Assembly: GCA_039654915.1 (NCBI GenBank)
Contig: CM077599.1
Location: 13,146,501-13,210,500 of the forward strand
DNA: 64,000 bases
DNA from: Aquilaria yunnanensis
Lineage: Eukaryota; Streptophyta; Magnoliopsida; Malvales; Thymelaeaceae
Direction of reading: 5' to 3'
Shown piece by piece: positions 32,570-45,135 of the stretch. The notes under the pieces are model-generated. The model saw only the letters and a list, made by a program, of their open reading frames with translations, did no database searches and was not told where the DNA came from. The number at the start of each line of letters is the position of its first letter. The stretch's first letter is position 1. The translations under genes and the position numbers were made by a program.

Positions 32570-35500
32570 ATGTGGGAGTTCCACCATTTCTGTTGCAAGT
32601 CGACAATATTCAATCTTTTCTCTCGATAGAATCTTGGTCAACATATCATATCCATTTTCATCAATATGGATCTTCTTAAGTTGTAGCAGCTTCATCTCCA
32701 ATGCATTTCTTATCCAATGATAACTCACGTCAATGTGTTTCAATCTAGAATGAAATAAGGAATTCTCACCAAGGTGAATTGCACTCTAACTGTCATAGAA
32801 CAGCTGGTACTTCTTCATTTACAGCAACTTTTTACATGCTTTTAAAGCTGTTATAAACTCCGCTTCAGTTGTTAAAAAGACAATACATTTCTGTAATCTT
32901 GATTGCCATGACACAGTTCCCCCTGCAAATATAATGAGATAACCCGAAGTAGGCTTTCTTGAATCAACATCGCCAGCCATATCTGCATCTGTGTAACCAA
33001 CTAACACAGACTTTGCATTTCCAAAACATAAGCATATTTTGGAAGTACCACGAAAAGACCTGAATATCCATTTCACTGCAGTCCAATGTTCTTTACCAGG
33101 ATTTGAAAGGAACCTACTTACTACACCAACTAAGTAAGCAATATCTGGCGGTGTACATACCATGGTATACATCAAACTTCCAACTGCTAAGGCATATGAA
33201 ACCTTTTCCATTTCTTCCTTCTCTTTGTCGATAGAAGGGCATTGCTTAAAACTTAATCTAAAATGATTAGCAATAGGACAACTAACTACTTTAGCCTTGT
33301 CCATATTGAATCTCTGAAATACCTTGTCAATGTACTTCTTCTGTGATAGCCACAATTTCTTTGTGCTTCTATCTCTTGTTATCTTCATGTTAAGAATTTG
33401 CTTTGTTGGCCCCAAGTTTTTCATAGCAAAAGACTTACTCAACTTGTTTCTTCAAGCTGTTGATTCTAACAATATTCTGGCCAACAATCAACATATCATC
33501 CACATAAAGCAATAGAATAATGAAATCATCATCAGAGAATTTATACACAAACACACAGTGATTTGAAGTAGTCTTCTTGTAACCTTGCTCCCTCATAACT
33601 GACTCAAATTACTTATACCACTGCCTAGGTGCCTATTTTAAACCATACAAGCTTTTTTTTAGCTTGCAAACATAGTCCTATTTTCCTTTTACTTCAAAAC
33701 CCTTTGGCTGTTCCATTTATATTTCTTTCCAAGTCACCATATAGGAAGGCAGTTTTCACATCCATCTACTCAATCTCCAAGTCGAGACTTGCTGCTAGTC
33801 TTAAAACTGTGCGGATGGATATCATTTTTACAACCGGTGAAAAAATCTCATCAAAGTCGATACCTTTCCTTTGGCTAAAACATTTGACAACTAATTTGGC
33901 TTTAAACTGTGGTTGTGAATTGAATTCTTCAGACTTGATTCTAAATACCCATTTGTTTTTCAAAGCCTTTTTGCCTCTTGGCAACTTCACCAACTCAAAA
34001 GTCTTATTCTCATGCAAGGATCTCATTTCTTCTTGCATGGCACCAATCTACTTTTCCTTGTGCTCATCATCCATAGCTTTATCAAAGCTTTTTGGTTCTC
34101 CCCCATCAGTCAGTAACACATACTCATTTTCAAGATATCTAGTAGAGCGTTGTTTAACTCTATTAGATATCCTTAAAATTGGAAAACCCACTGGTGTTAG
34201 TGGTTGTTGATGAACACCATCATCATCAGCATTACCTAGTTCATTCTCAATGAGAGCATCATAATCACCTTCCTCTAGTTGATCAGGTTGTACATCATCT
34301 CCAACCTATCTTTGCACTGCCGTTGGAGAAATTAGCTGTAAGTCTATTGAACTACCATCGGATCCTGAAGCATTCTTATCATCTTTCTCAATATCCTCAA
34401 TAGTTTGATCTTTAACAAATACAGTATCATGGCTTCTGACAAGCCGTTTTATGGCTGGATCATAAAATCTATAGCTAAACTGATCTTGGCCATAACGAAT
34501 AAACACATACTGTAGTGTTTTGACATCAAGTTTAGATCACGTAGGCTTTACAGCCAAACACTTGCAGATAGTCATAGGAGACATTCTTTCCTAACCATAC
34601 TTTCTCTAGGACATCATACTGTAGAGGGACATACAGTGAAAAATTCAACACGTGAGCAATTGCTAACAATGCTTCACCCCAAAACATTTGAGGTAACTTT
34701 GCATGTGAGAGTAAACATCTAACTCTCTCTATCAAAGTTCTGTTCATCCTCTCAGCTAAACCATTTAACTGCGTTGTCTCAGGAGGTGTTGTCTAATGTC
34801 GAATACCATGTTCTTTGCAATAAGCATCAAATAGTCCAATGTACGCTCCACCATTGTCTGTTCCTATGCACTTCAGCTTCTTGTTGGTTTGCCTCTCAAC
34901 CAGGGTTAAAACTTGTTTGAAAACTTCTAACACCTGATCTTTTGACTTCAGAGTGTATACCCATGTCTTATGAGAATGATCATCAATAAAAGTCACAAAG
35001 TATCGAGCACCACAAGTGACTTTGGTATTGGCCCATACAGATCTGAGTGTACCGGATCTAACACATTCTTCATTCTGGAAGGAGGGGAACTTTTAAAAGA
35101 CACTCTGTTTTGCTTTCCTACCAGACAATCAACACATTTATTCAAATGGACCTGATCCAGTCCAGATAATGTATTCTTTTTCGTAAGACTAGTCATGCTT
35201 TTCTCACTCATGTGACTTAGTTGTTTATGTCATAACTCCACTATACTGCCATTCTTCACTGCATTCACAGCATCCTGGGAGAGCTTTGCCTGCATCGTGT
35301 ACAGTTTTGAGTTTTTTTGTTCCTCTAGGCACCACCAGTGTTTCTTTAGTCAGCTTCCTCTGCCCATTAAAGAAGGTGTTGCAGTAACCTTTATCATAAA
35401 GTCTGCCTGGTGAAATTAGATTCACGCATAAATTTGGAACATGCCTAACATCTTTTAGGACTAACCGTGTACCATTCTGAGTCTCCATAGAAACATCTCA

Positions 35501-36495
35501 TTTTCCTGCAACTTAAGAGAGACCCTTATTTCTCATTCTCACGACACCAAAATTTCGAGGTTTGTAAGATGAGCAAAAAAATTTTCGTGAAATGACATGA
35601 ATGGTAGCACCACTGTAAATCACCCAACTCGTCTCATGAGTTGCAAGATTGACAATATCATCATCATGGACAATAATAAACTCATCGGTAACATTTTCTT
35701 ATTCATCATCACGGCTGTCATCATTTTTTGGTCATTTGCCTTTTTTTTTGTCTTGCTTGAGTTTTCGGCAAAATCTCTTGATGGCCCATTTTTTCTACAG
35801 TAATGACATTCAATTTTTGCATTATTGTTTGAATTTGCTCTGCCCTTATCTCTTGGCTTTGGCCTCCTAGTCTCACTTTTCCCCCTAGAATCTGCCACGA
35901 GGAGGTCTGACTATGATGAAGAGGATTCTTGCGATCTTTGTCTCATCTCTTCATTCAATATTCCACTTTTGATGAATTCCACATTTACTACACCATTTGG
36001 TGCAGAATTTGTAAGTGAAATTTTCAAAGTCTCCCAAGAATCTAGTAGGGAGGCCAACATTATAAAAGTGAGTACCTCATCATCAAACTTTATGCCCATT
36101 GTGGATAACTGTTCCACAATTCCTTGCAAATCATTTAGATGATTTGTCATGGATGAACCTTTTCGGTATTTTATTTGAAGCAATTTTATCAGATAAAATA
36201 ATTTGTCATTATCGGTTTTTGAAGCGTACAGCTCTTAAAGATTGCTCCGCAGTGTCTGCGCATGAGTTTATGTAGATATGTGATTGTAGACATTATCTTC
36301 GACAAATTGTCAGATAAAATCACATACTTGCTCATGCTTGAATGCTTATTCCTCTTCTGATTTGTCCTCTGGTTTGGTTGTACCAAACACAAGCAAGTGC
36401 ATTTTCGTCACATATAAGAGATCCTTCATCTTCCTTCTCTATATATGATAATTCAAGCCGTTCAGGCTAATCATCTTGCTGTTCTTGGCCTCCAT
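32570..36495 (-). pseudogene. Copia gag-pol, broken by many stops
   Basis: Starts at the ATG at 36495 (MEAKNSKMISLNG, the Tnt1-type Gag start). The zinc knuckle near 35800 reads CHYCRKNGPSRDFAEN and has lost its His and last Cys. The protease motif at about 35590-35640 reads YSGA where DSGA is expected, so the catalytic Asp is lost (TAC at 35615-35617). Integrase (34500-35220) keeps the first two catalytic acids (SDLYGP, GTDNGG) and the Glu near NRTLIERV. Reverse transcriptase (32819-34040) keeps YVDD near 33490. RNase H ends close to the polypurine tract, with the KHIDVSYHWIR block at 32700-32743. At least a dozen stops and frame changes split it into short pieces. Confidence 0.9.
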
Positions 36496-36626
36496 GATGC
36501 TAATAAATACCAAGTATCAAGCAAAAATGGTGAATAATAATCTAACTTATTTTTTGATGTAGAGGATCCACTTTTCAGCGGCAATCACAGAGCATACGAT
36601 AAGTAGATATAAACACTGGCTGTTGT

Positions 36627-36636
36627 TCTGATACCA
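36627..36636 (-). other. Copia primer-binding site (initiator tRNA-Met)
   Basis: Minus-strand text TGGTATCAGA lies two bases inside the 5' LTR. It is the standard complement of the 3' end of plant initiator tRNA-Met used to prime reverse transcription. Confidence 0.9.
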
Positions 36637-36638
36637 GT

Positions 36639-37230
36639 TATTAGGACTGCGCAACAGGTGATAACTCCAAGAGTAAGATGATTAGTAAAAATGACACAAA
36701 AAATTTATGTGGTTCATCTTTAATTTTAGTGCTCCATCCACAAGACAAACTCCTAGATTTTCTTCCAATATAAAAATAGTAAGCTTACTAAAAAAGAGAA
36801 TATTCTTTGGACAAAAAATTCTAGAGGTATGAGATAAATCCAAAATAATGGCACTCAAGTGTTTCCCAAACACCCCAAATAATTATCTTACTATTTTATT
36901 ACTTCCCAAAAATAAATCTCTCTTTCTCACAATTTTCTTTTACTCTCACAATTGAGCAAGCTTTTCACTGGGTGCAAAAACTGAGAAGGGCAGAAGGCTA
37001 TTTATAGCCGATGCACTGCCTTTACTCCATTGATTTTGCCACAACTTGTGGCAATTTTTTGCCACCTTTAGCTTGTATACGCACTTGATTTCAATTTTTG
37101 TTGCCAATTGTTGAAATTGCTCCAACAGTGAACCGAAGTCTTGGACCAAAACAAGGAGAAATCGAAAAAGATAAGAGAATAAAATAATAAAAAAAATGAA
37201 GGCCCCCACATGTGGGGTAGGAAGTCAACA
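36639..37230 (-). repeat. Copia 5' LTR, with TATA box
   Basis: 592 bases, reading TGTTGACTTCC at its minus-strand start. The minus-strand sequence TATAAATA (36999-37006), inside a GGCTATAAATAGCC palindrome, is the likely promoter of the element. Confidence 0.9.
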
Positions 37231-39968
37231 TAGCGTCCCGTGGCTACCATTCAAATTTTTAGACAAAGTTTAAGGTAGATAAGCTTTCAAAAAAATGTCT
37301 TAAGATAAGGATAAGACAAGGGAACAATAGAGGCGCTTTGAAGGAGGAAGGAATGGAACTTACGTACTTCTAGCGAAGTACCTTTATACTATGTTGATGA
37401 TTTGCTATTTAAATTGGAAGTAATGCCCATAAATTATGGTGGGTTGGCGTTGGAGATAAGGTAGATGGTGGTGGCACTGGACCAATTGAAGGCATAGTCA
37501 TTCGGAGGAGATGTTGAGGTCGGGGATATTCCTTCTTTGACAGACGTGGTGATTAGCACATGCATGGAAAATTTGACCTAATTGATTAGAATTTAATGGA
37601 TGTGGTAGTCTTTTTACTAATACGAAAAGTTTAGGAGGTTATTTGTTCAGATTGTCTAAGTTCAAGAGCTAAAAATGAACTGTATATGAAAAGCCCTCGA
37701 TTACAATGGGCTAACACATAATGGCATTTAGACGGATCAAAACTTCAGTGCTGAATTTGCTCTTTTCGTATAACTATTTGGTAGTGAAGCCATCTTTTCA
37801 GAAGATGCTCTTTTAGCATAATTATTTGGTACAACTGGCAAAATGTTAACCTAGAGTTCATAAATATAGTTCATAAAAAGGTGCCTCAGCTATCAAAACT
37901 TTTCAATTTCTCCATTAACTTTCGCGGAATATAAAATATTATTTTACCCTAAAAGCAAATATAGCATGACTATCATTGTATATGATTGTTTTTTTAATTT
38001 TGTTTATATTAAGCATACATTATTTCATATGGTTTTTTATTTGATTTCCCACTTTGGTGAATTGGTATCTGATTTTATATAACACGTTTAAAAAATCATA
38101 CCAAAGAAAAATAAAGTACCTTTTCAAATATTATTTGTTTATAATATATAAAAATATAAATCACATTGTTCCTTCCACTCTCTTATATATTGCATTGTGT
38201 TTATATTTGGCACATTGTTTGGTGCTGTTGGAAGAAATCATTCAAAAATCGACTTCAAATATTTACTCTTACTCTGTTATATAAAATCCTAAGAAGTAGG
38301 AAGCAACACTCTTACTAAGATGTATGGTTATTTCCTTTATTCATCAAGATTCAGTAAGTATCGCATATATCTTAAAAAATAAACAAATAAAGCATTTATA
38401 TCTCCTATTATTTTCTATCTGTCTGAAATGCATCTTTCTGAAAAGTTCTACAATTATTCATTAACCAAGCCAAATAGATAATGCCTATAATATTCAACCA
38501 TTATATTAAATGTTAAATTACAAATTGCAGGAATTTTCACTTTTTGTACAGTCAATTATCCCCAAGAGAAAAGTTTATTGCTAGCAATAACTAATTGGTA
38601 CAATTGATTGTAGTCTATTAAAATGATCATTATTATTGTCATCATAGACTTGAACAGGGGAAAGTCTGATCTCGGCCAATGATTTGAGTTGGGTCTCACT
38701 AAGACTCAGTTGTTAAAACTATCAAATGAAAAGCTGAGATCGGGCTATTATTATGACGGTTCATTTCTTAACAATGTTTCTTGTATTATTATTATTTTCA
38801 TACATGTTTCTAATCCTAGATCCATCGCTCAATGTTTTGCTTGTAATTTTGGAATGCATTTTCATGCTACTGGTGACTACTCCGGCCTTCCTTCACTCAG
38901 ACCTTTTAAAACATTTAAGTTTAATACAGAGATCAAAAAACAGGAAAAAAATTATTTATTTATTTATTTTTGCACTCCACTTAATTTTTTACAGCTAAAT
39001 AAAAAAAATAAATAAATTAAGAATTAAGATGTTTTTTATATTTAAGATGGTTTTAAAATAATACTAAAATATTATAGAAAATGTGGAACAATGGTGTGAA
39101 GTGACGCACCTATTCGGCCAGAAAAAAGTGGTACACCTAGCAGTCTCCCACGGTTCCTGGGAAACAGCCAGAGGTCATCGTATTTCTCGCCCACCCCGCC
39201 TTAACTGTTGGGCTATATAGTGTAGTACGTTAGTGAACGGAAAAGATGTGGGCTCTTAGTCCAGAAGGATATTATAGCGTTCATACATACAGCGGGACAA
39301 AAAAGTCCAGTTGTGGCCAATGGCCATCAGCGCCAGCGGTGGGGCGCCTCGTCTCCAAGTCCGAGTCACGCCAAGAGATATTTCCAACGCCATTAAAACA
39401 GGTAGGGGCACTAGGGTTACGTGTCACCACCACCATCACTTTCGTGCTGTCCTCCCACGGTTCTTATTCTTGATCCATTCACAAGGAAACAAGGAACAGA
39501 ACATCATCCAAAACAGCAAAATCAACGTGACAATATTTCGTCGCTTCAATTTTGGCCTAATGGTTCTCTGGACATTCCCAGTTTGATTCTAATCTTTCCA
39601 ACTCTTTTTTTAAAATGTCACATAAAATTAATTTAATTATATTTTAAGCCTAAAAAAAATTAATACTCTCTTTCTTTTATCTATAATATTAACACAAATT
39701 TATGTTTTTCTACTAATAATAAAATTTTTTACAACTACAAGAATTAAAAGATATATATATATACTAAGACGTAATAATTACTTTTCAGTACCCAAACGAT
39801 ACTCAAACTAACATTTTAAAACATTATTAGAAGTGGGAACTGGCAAGGGATAATATCGAACTCTAGACCTAGGTAAGATATAAAAATGATTTGAATACAA
39901 CAAATACGAGAAACCAATTATCATTTAGTAAACTGAGTACAGTGAATTAGAATATAAGAAATTAATTA
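37231..39968. other. Gene-free stretch between copia and the mariner-type element
   Basis: No gene was recognised. The text is AT-rich. A denser GC segment lies at about 39110-39480 (GGCCAATGGCCATCAGCGCC, CACCACCACCATCAC) with short open frames of no known family; it could be a decayed first exon or promoter. 37735-37850 has two near copies of a 70-base text (CTCTTTTCGTATAACTATTTGG, CTCTTTTAGCATAATTATTTGG in part). Confidence 0.45.
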
Positions 39969-40768
39969 TTCCCTCCGTCCCATATATTTTGCTCCACTTT
40001 TCTTTTTGAGTAGTCCCAAAACTCTTGCACCATTTTCCTTTTTAGCAATTTTTTATATCTCATTTACTATTACACCCTTGACTTAACTTATCTCTCTTCT
40101 TGATAGACCCACTATCTCTCTAACTCTCTCTCGTTTCCCCAATTTCTACTTTCTCTCCCTATGATGACACTACGAATTGGTGACAGGAACGTGGCAGACG
40201 GAGGCGATCGGCGGCGGATGCGTGATCAACAGAGGCGCGACTGACAAATGCGCGATCGCTGGAGGGTCGATCGATGAATGCACGATCTACGGTGGAGGCG
40301 TGACCGATGGGATGCGTGATCGATGAATGGGTGACACCGGCGGATGCATGAGCGATGGAGGGTAACCGATGAAGGCGAATCAATGGAGGCAAATTGATGG
40401 AGGTGAATCGATGGAGGGGTGGCTGATATTGACGGATTTATGACCGATGAAGGCAAATCGACGGATCTATGACCGACGGAGGCAAATCGAGGCCTCGATC
40501 GAGGCGAATCGAAGATGAAGCGGGCTCCGATGGGATTGTTGGGATGGGTTCCACCGTTGCTTCTCGCCTTCGCCCTCCTCCACTATCGTCGGCTGCCTTC
40601 GCCCTCCTCCACCTCCACTGTAACCGGCTTCCTCGTTGCAGAGCACCACAAAACCAGATCAGAACAAAGGAAGCTGGAAGGATAAAATTGTCTAACGCGT
40701 GAAAAACAATAAAACACCTAAAACTATGTACAAATTAAAATAGTGCAAAATAAACGGGACGGATGGAG
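39969..40768. mobile_element. Stowaway/mariner-type non-autonomous element (800 bp)
   Basis: Left end TTCCCTCCGTCCCATATA and the reverse complement of the right end CTCCATCCGTCCCGTTTA match over about 30 bases and carry the CTCCCTCCGTCCC core of plant mariner-like elements. TA dinucleotides flank both ends (39967-39968 and 40769-40770), the target site of this superfamily. It is longer than a typical Stowaway MITE because the interior (about 40190-40520) is a GC-rich degenerate repeat of GATCGATGAATG and GGAGGCGAATCGATG type. No transposase is present. Confidence 0.85.
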
Positions 40769-41100
40769 TATTACTTACTAAAATTTGTTAACCACCATTT
40801 TCGTACAGCACTTTCATTTGCGGGCAATTTATTTTACTGTAGATATAGAGTAAGTTTAAACCCAGACGAGTGGGTGGGTATATAAAATAGTCAACAATAA
40901 CGATAAACCCTAATCTTATTTATGGTAACCCAGTGACACTACAATAAAAACAGTCCCGACTGAGAAACCATAATGGCCGACAAGAATACTAGAAGCCCAC
41001 CCAGATAGAACACGACACGACACAAGAAATAAGAAACCTTGACACATAAAAGGAAGCAACATAATTGTCCTAAGGCCGCCGCCACCACCGAACAGGAAAT
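40769..41100. other. 3' flank of the second cyclophilin
   Basis: No gene. The minus-strand 3' untranslated region of the cyclophilin probably lies here. Confidence 0.5.
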
Positions 41101-41616
41101 TCAAAGCTGGCCGCAGTCGGCAATCACAACGGGCTTCGAGGTCTTCCCAGATTGCGAACCCACCTGCTCGATCTTCTTCACCACATCCATCCCCTCGATC
41201 ACCTGCCCGAAAACCACGTGCTTCCCATCCAGCCAACTCGTCTTCGCGGTGCAAACGAAGAACTGCGACCCGTTGGTTCCGGGTCCGGCGTTCGCCATCG
41301 ATAGAACTCCTGGGCCCGTGTGTTGCTTCACGAAGTTCTCGTCCTCGAACTTGGCCCCGTAGATCGACTCGCCACCGGTTCCGTTTCCGGCTGTGAAGTC
41401 ACCTCCCTGGCACATGAATCCAGGGATCACGCGGTGGAAGCTGGATCCCTTGTAGTGGAGGGGCTTGCCCGAGCGGCCCACGCCCTTCTCGCCGGTGCAG
41501 AGTGCCCGGAAGTTCTCCGCCGTCTTGGGCACCACGTCGGCGTAGAGCTCCATCACGATCCTGCCGGCCTGCTCACTGCCGACTGTCATGTCGAAGAACA
41601 CCCTCGGGTTCGACAT
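41101..41616 (-). CDS. Cyclophilin, single-domain cytosolic type
   Basis: Intronless frame of 171 residues, matching the usual length (about 172) of cytosolic plant cyclophilins (peptidyl-prolyl isomerases that assist folding and bind cyclosporin A). Active-site residues R62 (FHRVIP), F67, Q70 (GFMCQGGDF), W128 and H133 are present, as are the [11 protein letters not shown] loop and the plant insert [14 protein letters not shown]. The start ATG at 41616 is the family N-terminus ([10 protein letters not shown]); an in-frame upstream extension to 41745 is leader sequence because the TATA box lies inside it. No targeting peptide is seen, so the product is probably cytosolic. Compared with the gene at 30644-31183 it is the conservative copy. 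Confidence 0.96.
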   Translation of the reverse strand: MSNPRVFFDMTVGSEQAGRIVMELYADVVPKTAENFRALCTGEKGVGRSGKPLHYKGSSFHRVIPGFMCQGGDFTAGNGTGGESIYGAKFEDENFVKQHTGPGVLSMANAGPGTNGSQFFVCTAKTSWLDGKHVVFGQVIEGMDVVKKIEQVGSQSGKTSKPVVIADCGQL

Positions 41617-44600
41617 TATAGAAGAGTGTTGGATTATCTGATATTCACTGTGGTCCGACGAAAGGTCGAGGAGGAGATTTTTATACAGAAAAGAGGCGGT
41701 GTGGGTTTCGGGGAACAAGATCTGAACCGTCGAATTCCTATACACGTGGAAGGATCCTGTAGATCAATGTAACTAGGGTTGGATTAAGGAATTGACCAGG
41801 GTTAGTGCTTCGCGGCGAAACTATAGGATCTGATGCTTCTTTGGTGGGATATGCTTTTGTCGTTACTGGGTCCGGGTTCCACGGTTTCCCCGTGCAAAAG
41901 CTTTCTTATTGCTAGATAGAAACGTCGTCGTATATTCTATTTCCATGCTTCCTGCCCCTACGATTTTCTTTCCTAAATGCCCAAATTCATTTGGCTCAGA
42001 TTTATGTGCGCCCGGCACACTTGTTTTTTTATATACTTTTTGTCCACTTCAGACAATGTTCTAGGGACACGTGGACGTGGGTGAAGTAGGTAGGGGGAGT
42101 GACTTTGATTCACAGCTACGATGTGAATTATTTGACCGAAACTGAACTAATTCAGTTTTTTTATTCAGCTTATTAACTTTTTTGGTTTAGTTTCGGTTAA
42201 AACCAAATTCTCAAAATCAATTTCGGTTCAAATTTTGTTGGAGATATCAATTAATTTGGTAATTGAATTAACCCAATTTTTCTTTAGGAAAATTACAAAA
42301 ATCTTTCTATAATTTGATCTAACCTATACTTTATCTCATTTATTTTCAAAAACTTACACTTTACCCCTTGTTTGTTTTACAGTGTCCAACAACAACTTTC
42401 AAAACCTTAACTTAAACTACATGATAATAATGTTCCAGTAATTTCAATATTTTTCATATTTTTTTTACAGCCGACAGACCTTTAAAAAATACTAATATGT
42501 AATTACAGGAAGAAAAATACATTTACAGAAAGAAAAAAAATAATTTAAAATGTATATTAAATATAAAAAAAATATTGAAGAGATTGAAATTACTAAAATA
42601 TGATTATCTTATAGTTTAAATATAGTTTTAGAAGTTGTTATCAAACAGTGTAAAAAACACTGGAGGCAAAGTATAAGTTTTTAGAAAAAGAGTGGGCAAA
42701 CTGTAGTTTAAGGCATATCCCGGATACTTATAAGTTTCCTTTTCCTTTTTACGTTTTTTGGGCTCACTGAGCCCAAATTGTCTAACCCAACCCTCACTCT
42801 TTCTTCTGTAAGCCTCACCCTCAGTCGTTGCTCGATTAGCTGCCTCCAGTAAGCGAGTGGTGAACCTTCACTCTCACATTCGGTCACGATTCATGAACCA
42901 TCTCACACACACACTAGCCAGTCGCCCATATGTAGTTATGAATGAAGAAATAACAAATGACTTAAAATATACGGTCTTGTATGCAATGGAAATATGCAAT
43001 GTAGTTAATTACTTTATCGCTTCTAAATGCATGTGTTGTAGGAAGCATTGGTGCCTTTATTTATTATCAGTATCTACATTTGTCTTACTACTCGTGTATG
43101 TTTAAATTTGGATCGGCTTTGCATGGTAGCTTTTTTAATTCCGTTGTAGGATTGAAGACATATTATGTCATCGTTGATTCAATGCAAATTATAGTAGTAT
43201 GCTTTTGTTTAGATTTTGCTCTTAATCTATGCCCATTTTCTGTTTTATTGCAATATTTGGAAGCTGGTTTGAGGGGTTACTTTTATTACTCAAGGCAGCT
43301 TCAAACTTGGATGGATGTTTGGTTTATGTTTTGTTGAATTATATGTTGAATTTCTTAACTAATCAAAATTTGGTTATTTTGGTTTCAAATTGAACTGAAT
43401 TCGGTTTGGTTCAAATCAGTTTTCTTTATTTGTTCGGTTAATTCAACTTCTAATAGTTAAAAATTAAAAACCGACTTAATTAATTAATTTGATTATGTTC
43501 GAACCAAAATAACCGAATGTACATGCCTATGCATAGCCAGCCGCCTCTGCTCTTCATAATTTTCATCTAGCTTTTTTTCCTTCTGTTTCTTCACCCATCC
43601 TTTTTCTTTCGTCTAGTTTTTTTTTTCCCCATTTTCCCATTTTCCCAATTCTTTACCCATTTCTGTTCTTTTGTTTTTCTAACTAGTTTTATAACCTGTC
43701 TACTAGATGAGATAGTAGTTTATATAAAAATGTGCATTCTACTCAATATATGCACAAGATTTTTTTTAAAAAAAAATTATGAAAAAGAAAATGTAAACCA
43801 TTGAATATTACTCCATGTGAAAAGATGTGTAAGTCATGTACGGTAAGGGAAATAGATTACTTGGATAATGAAATTGTAAAACTAATATCAATGTCAATAG
43901 GTTAAAAAAGTGCAAGAAAGGAATAATTCTATATTGTATTCGTCCATTGTACAATTTAAAAAGAAAGAGAAAATTTAAAATAATTTGTTTAAAACACTAG
44001 TATCCGTTATTAATTTTCTTAATTATCATAGAAAAAATTTATGAAGGAAGCCAATATGTTAGTTTTTTCTAATATTTTTTTAAAATTCATTTAGTATTAT
44101 TTAAATTTATTTGTTGAGATATGAATTAATGAAATGAAAATGGGTAAAAAAAATCTGGTCCATAACCCAAAACAATTAACCTTGGTCCAAATCTATTTCA
44201 ATGTGGACCATAATTCAAAACACATTAGGCATAGTCCAATATAATATGCATATGGCCCAATAGTAATTAAAAATTGCCCAACAGCTGGAATTTACTATGG
44301 CCCAAAAGTGTTAAAACAGATAACCCAGTACGGCATTATTAAAAAAATTAAAGAAACAGTGCATTCTAAATGAATGACCGGAGAGGAAACCGAGAATGAC
44401 ATAAAATAAAGTTTAGGAGGCTAAAATGGCAGCGCATATAAGTGATGGTATAAGGATTGTAATTTTGTGGACCACACCCATAGATTTGCAAGATTGTCCA
44501 AATAGGAGTGAACACTATTCAGTTGAAACCGAAAAAGAACAAATTTAAATATAGAAACTGAAAAAGAACAAAAATAAAAAAAAAATATAGAAACTGAAAA

Positions 44601-45135
44601 AGAACAAATTTATAATGAATGAGAAAAAAATAAGACAGTTAAATTGGAAGTAATACAATATAAAAAATTTAAATAAAAGAGATATAGAAGCTACAAAGAA
44701 GGGAAATAATACGAAAATGGAAAAAAAATTGAAAAATGAAAAAAAAAGAGATAAGCCTGAAAAAAAAAAAAAAATCTAGAAAAGGAAAATAAATTAAAAA
44801 ATGAAAATAAAATTAATAAAAAAATTTTAAAAAAAACATAAAACAGGAATTCAAACATAGAGAGTAAAAGTGAAACAAACGTACAGAAGAAATAATGAAA
44901 AAAAAAATCAAAACAAACAAATAAAAAATGAAACAAAAAAAGTGAAACAAACAAAGAGAAGAAAAACACAAAACAACGTAAGGAATAGGCGTCAGGAGGA
45001 GTTGAACAAAAGAAAAAATGAAAAAAAAAAAGAGAAGAAAGCAAAACAAATGAATAAAAAATGAAACAAATGAAGATAAGAAAAACCGAAAATAACCTAA
45101 GGAATATGCGCCAGGAAGAGTTGATAAATCTTTTA
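41617..45135. other. Gene-free stretch, candidate hAT-like element inside
   Basis: No gene was recognised. 42120-42240 and 43350-43530 are inverted with respect to each other and both rich in GGTTCGGTT-like text (TTTCGGTTAAAACC, GAATTCGGTTTGG), the pattern of subterminal regions of some plant hAT MITEs, but no target duplication could be set. The strand is strikingly purine-rich from about 44520 to 45115 (GAAAAAGAACAAA repeated) and gives long biased frames that are not genes. Confidence 0.45.
41678..41685 (-). promoter_or_regulatory. TATA box of the second cyclophilin
   Basis: Minus-strand TATAAAAA lies about 65 bases before the ATG at 41616. This places the start of transcription near 41650 and gives a leader of about 35 bases. 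Confidence 0.7.

Larger units (their letters stand above)
31964..37230 (-). mobile_element. Ty1-copia retrotransposon, Tork/Tnt1-like, full length but dead
   Basis: About 5.3 kb in minus orientation with two LTRs, a primer-binding site matching initiator tRNA-Met and a polypurine tract. Domain order is Gag, protease, integrase, reverse transcriptase and RNase H, which defines Ty1-copia. The sequence closely follows the Tnt1 pattern (for example the ENKTFELVKLPRGKKALKNK block). Flanking CAGTG and TAGCG agree at 3 of 5 bases and differ only by C/T changes, so they may be a decayed target duplication. The LTRs differ by many substitutions (about 85% alike by eye), consistent with an old insertion. 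Confidence 0.93.

Noticed and set aside
39246..39636. Short plus-strand frames in a GC-richer island
   Set aside because: Three overlapping frames, none resembling a known family. The island is noted as a possible decayed exon or promoter.
41617..41745. N-terminal extension of the second cyclophilin
   Set aside because: The TATA box lies within it and family members start at the internal Met.
41320..41772. 150-residue plus-strand frame
   Set aside because: It is the antisense shadow of the second cyclophilin.
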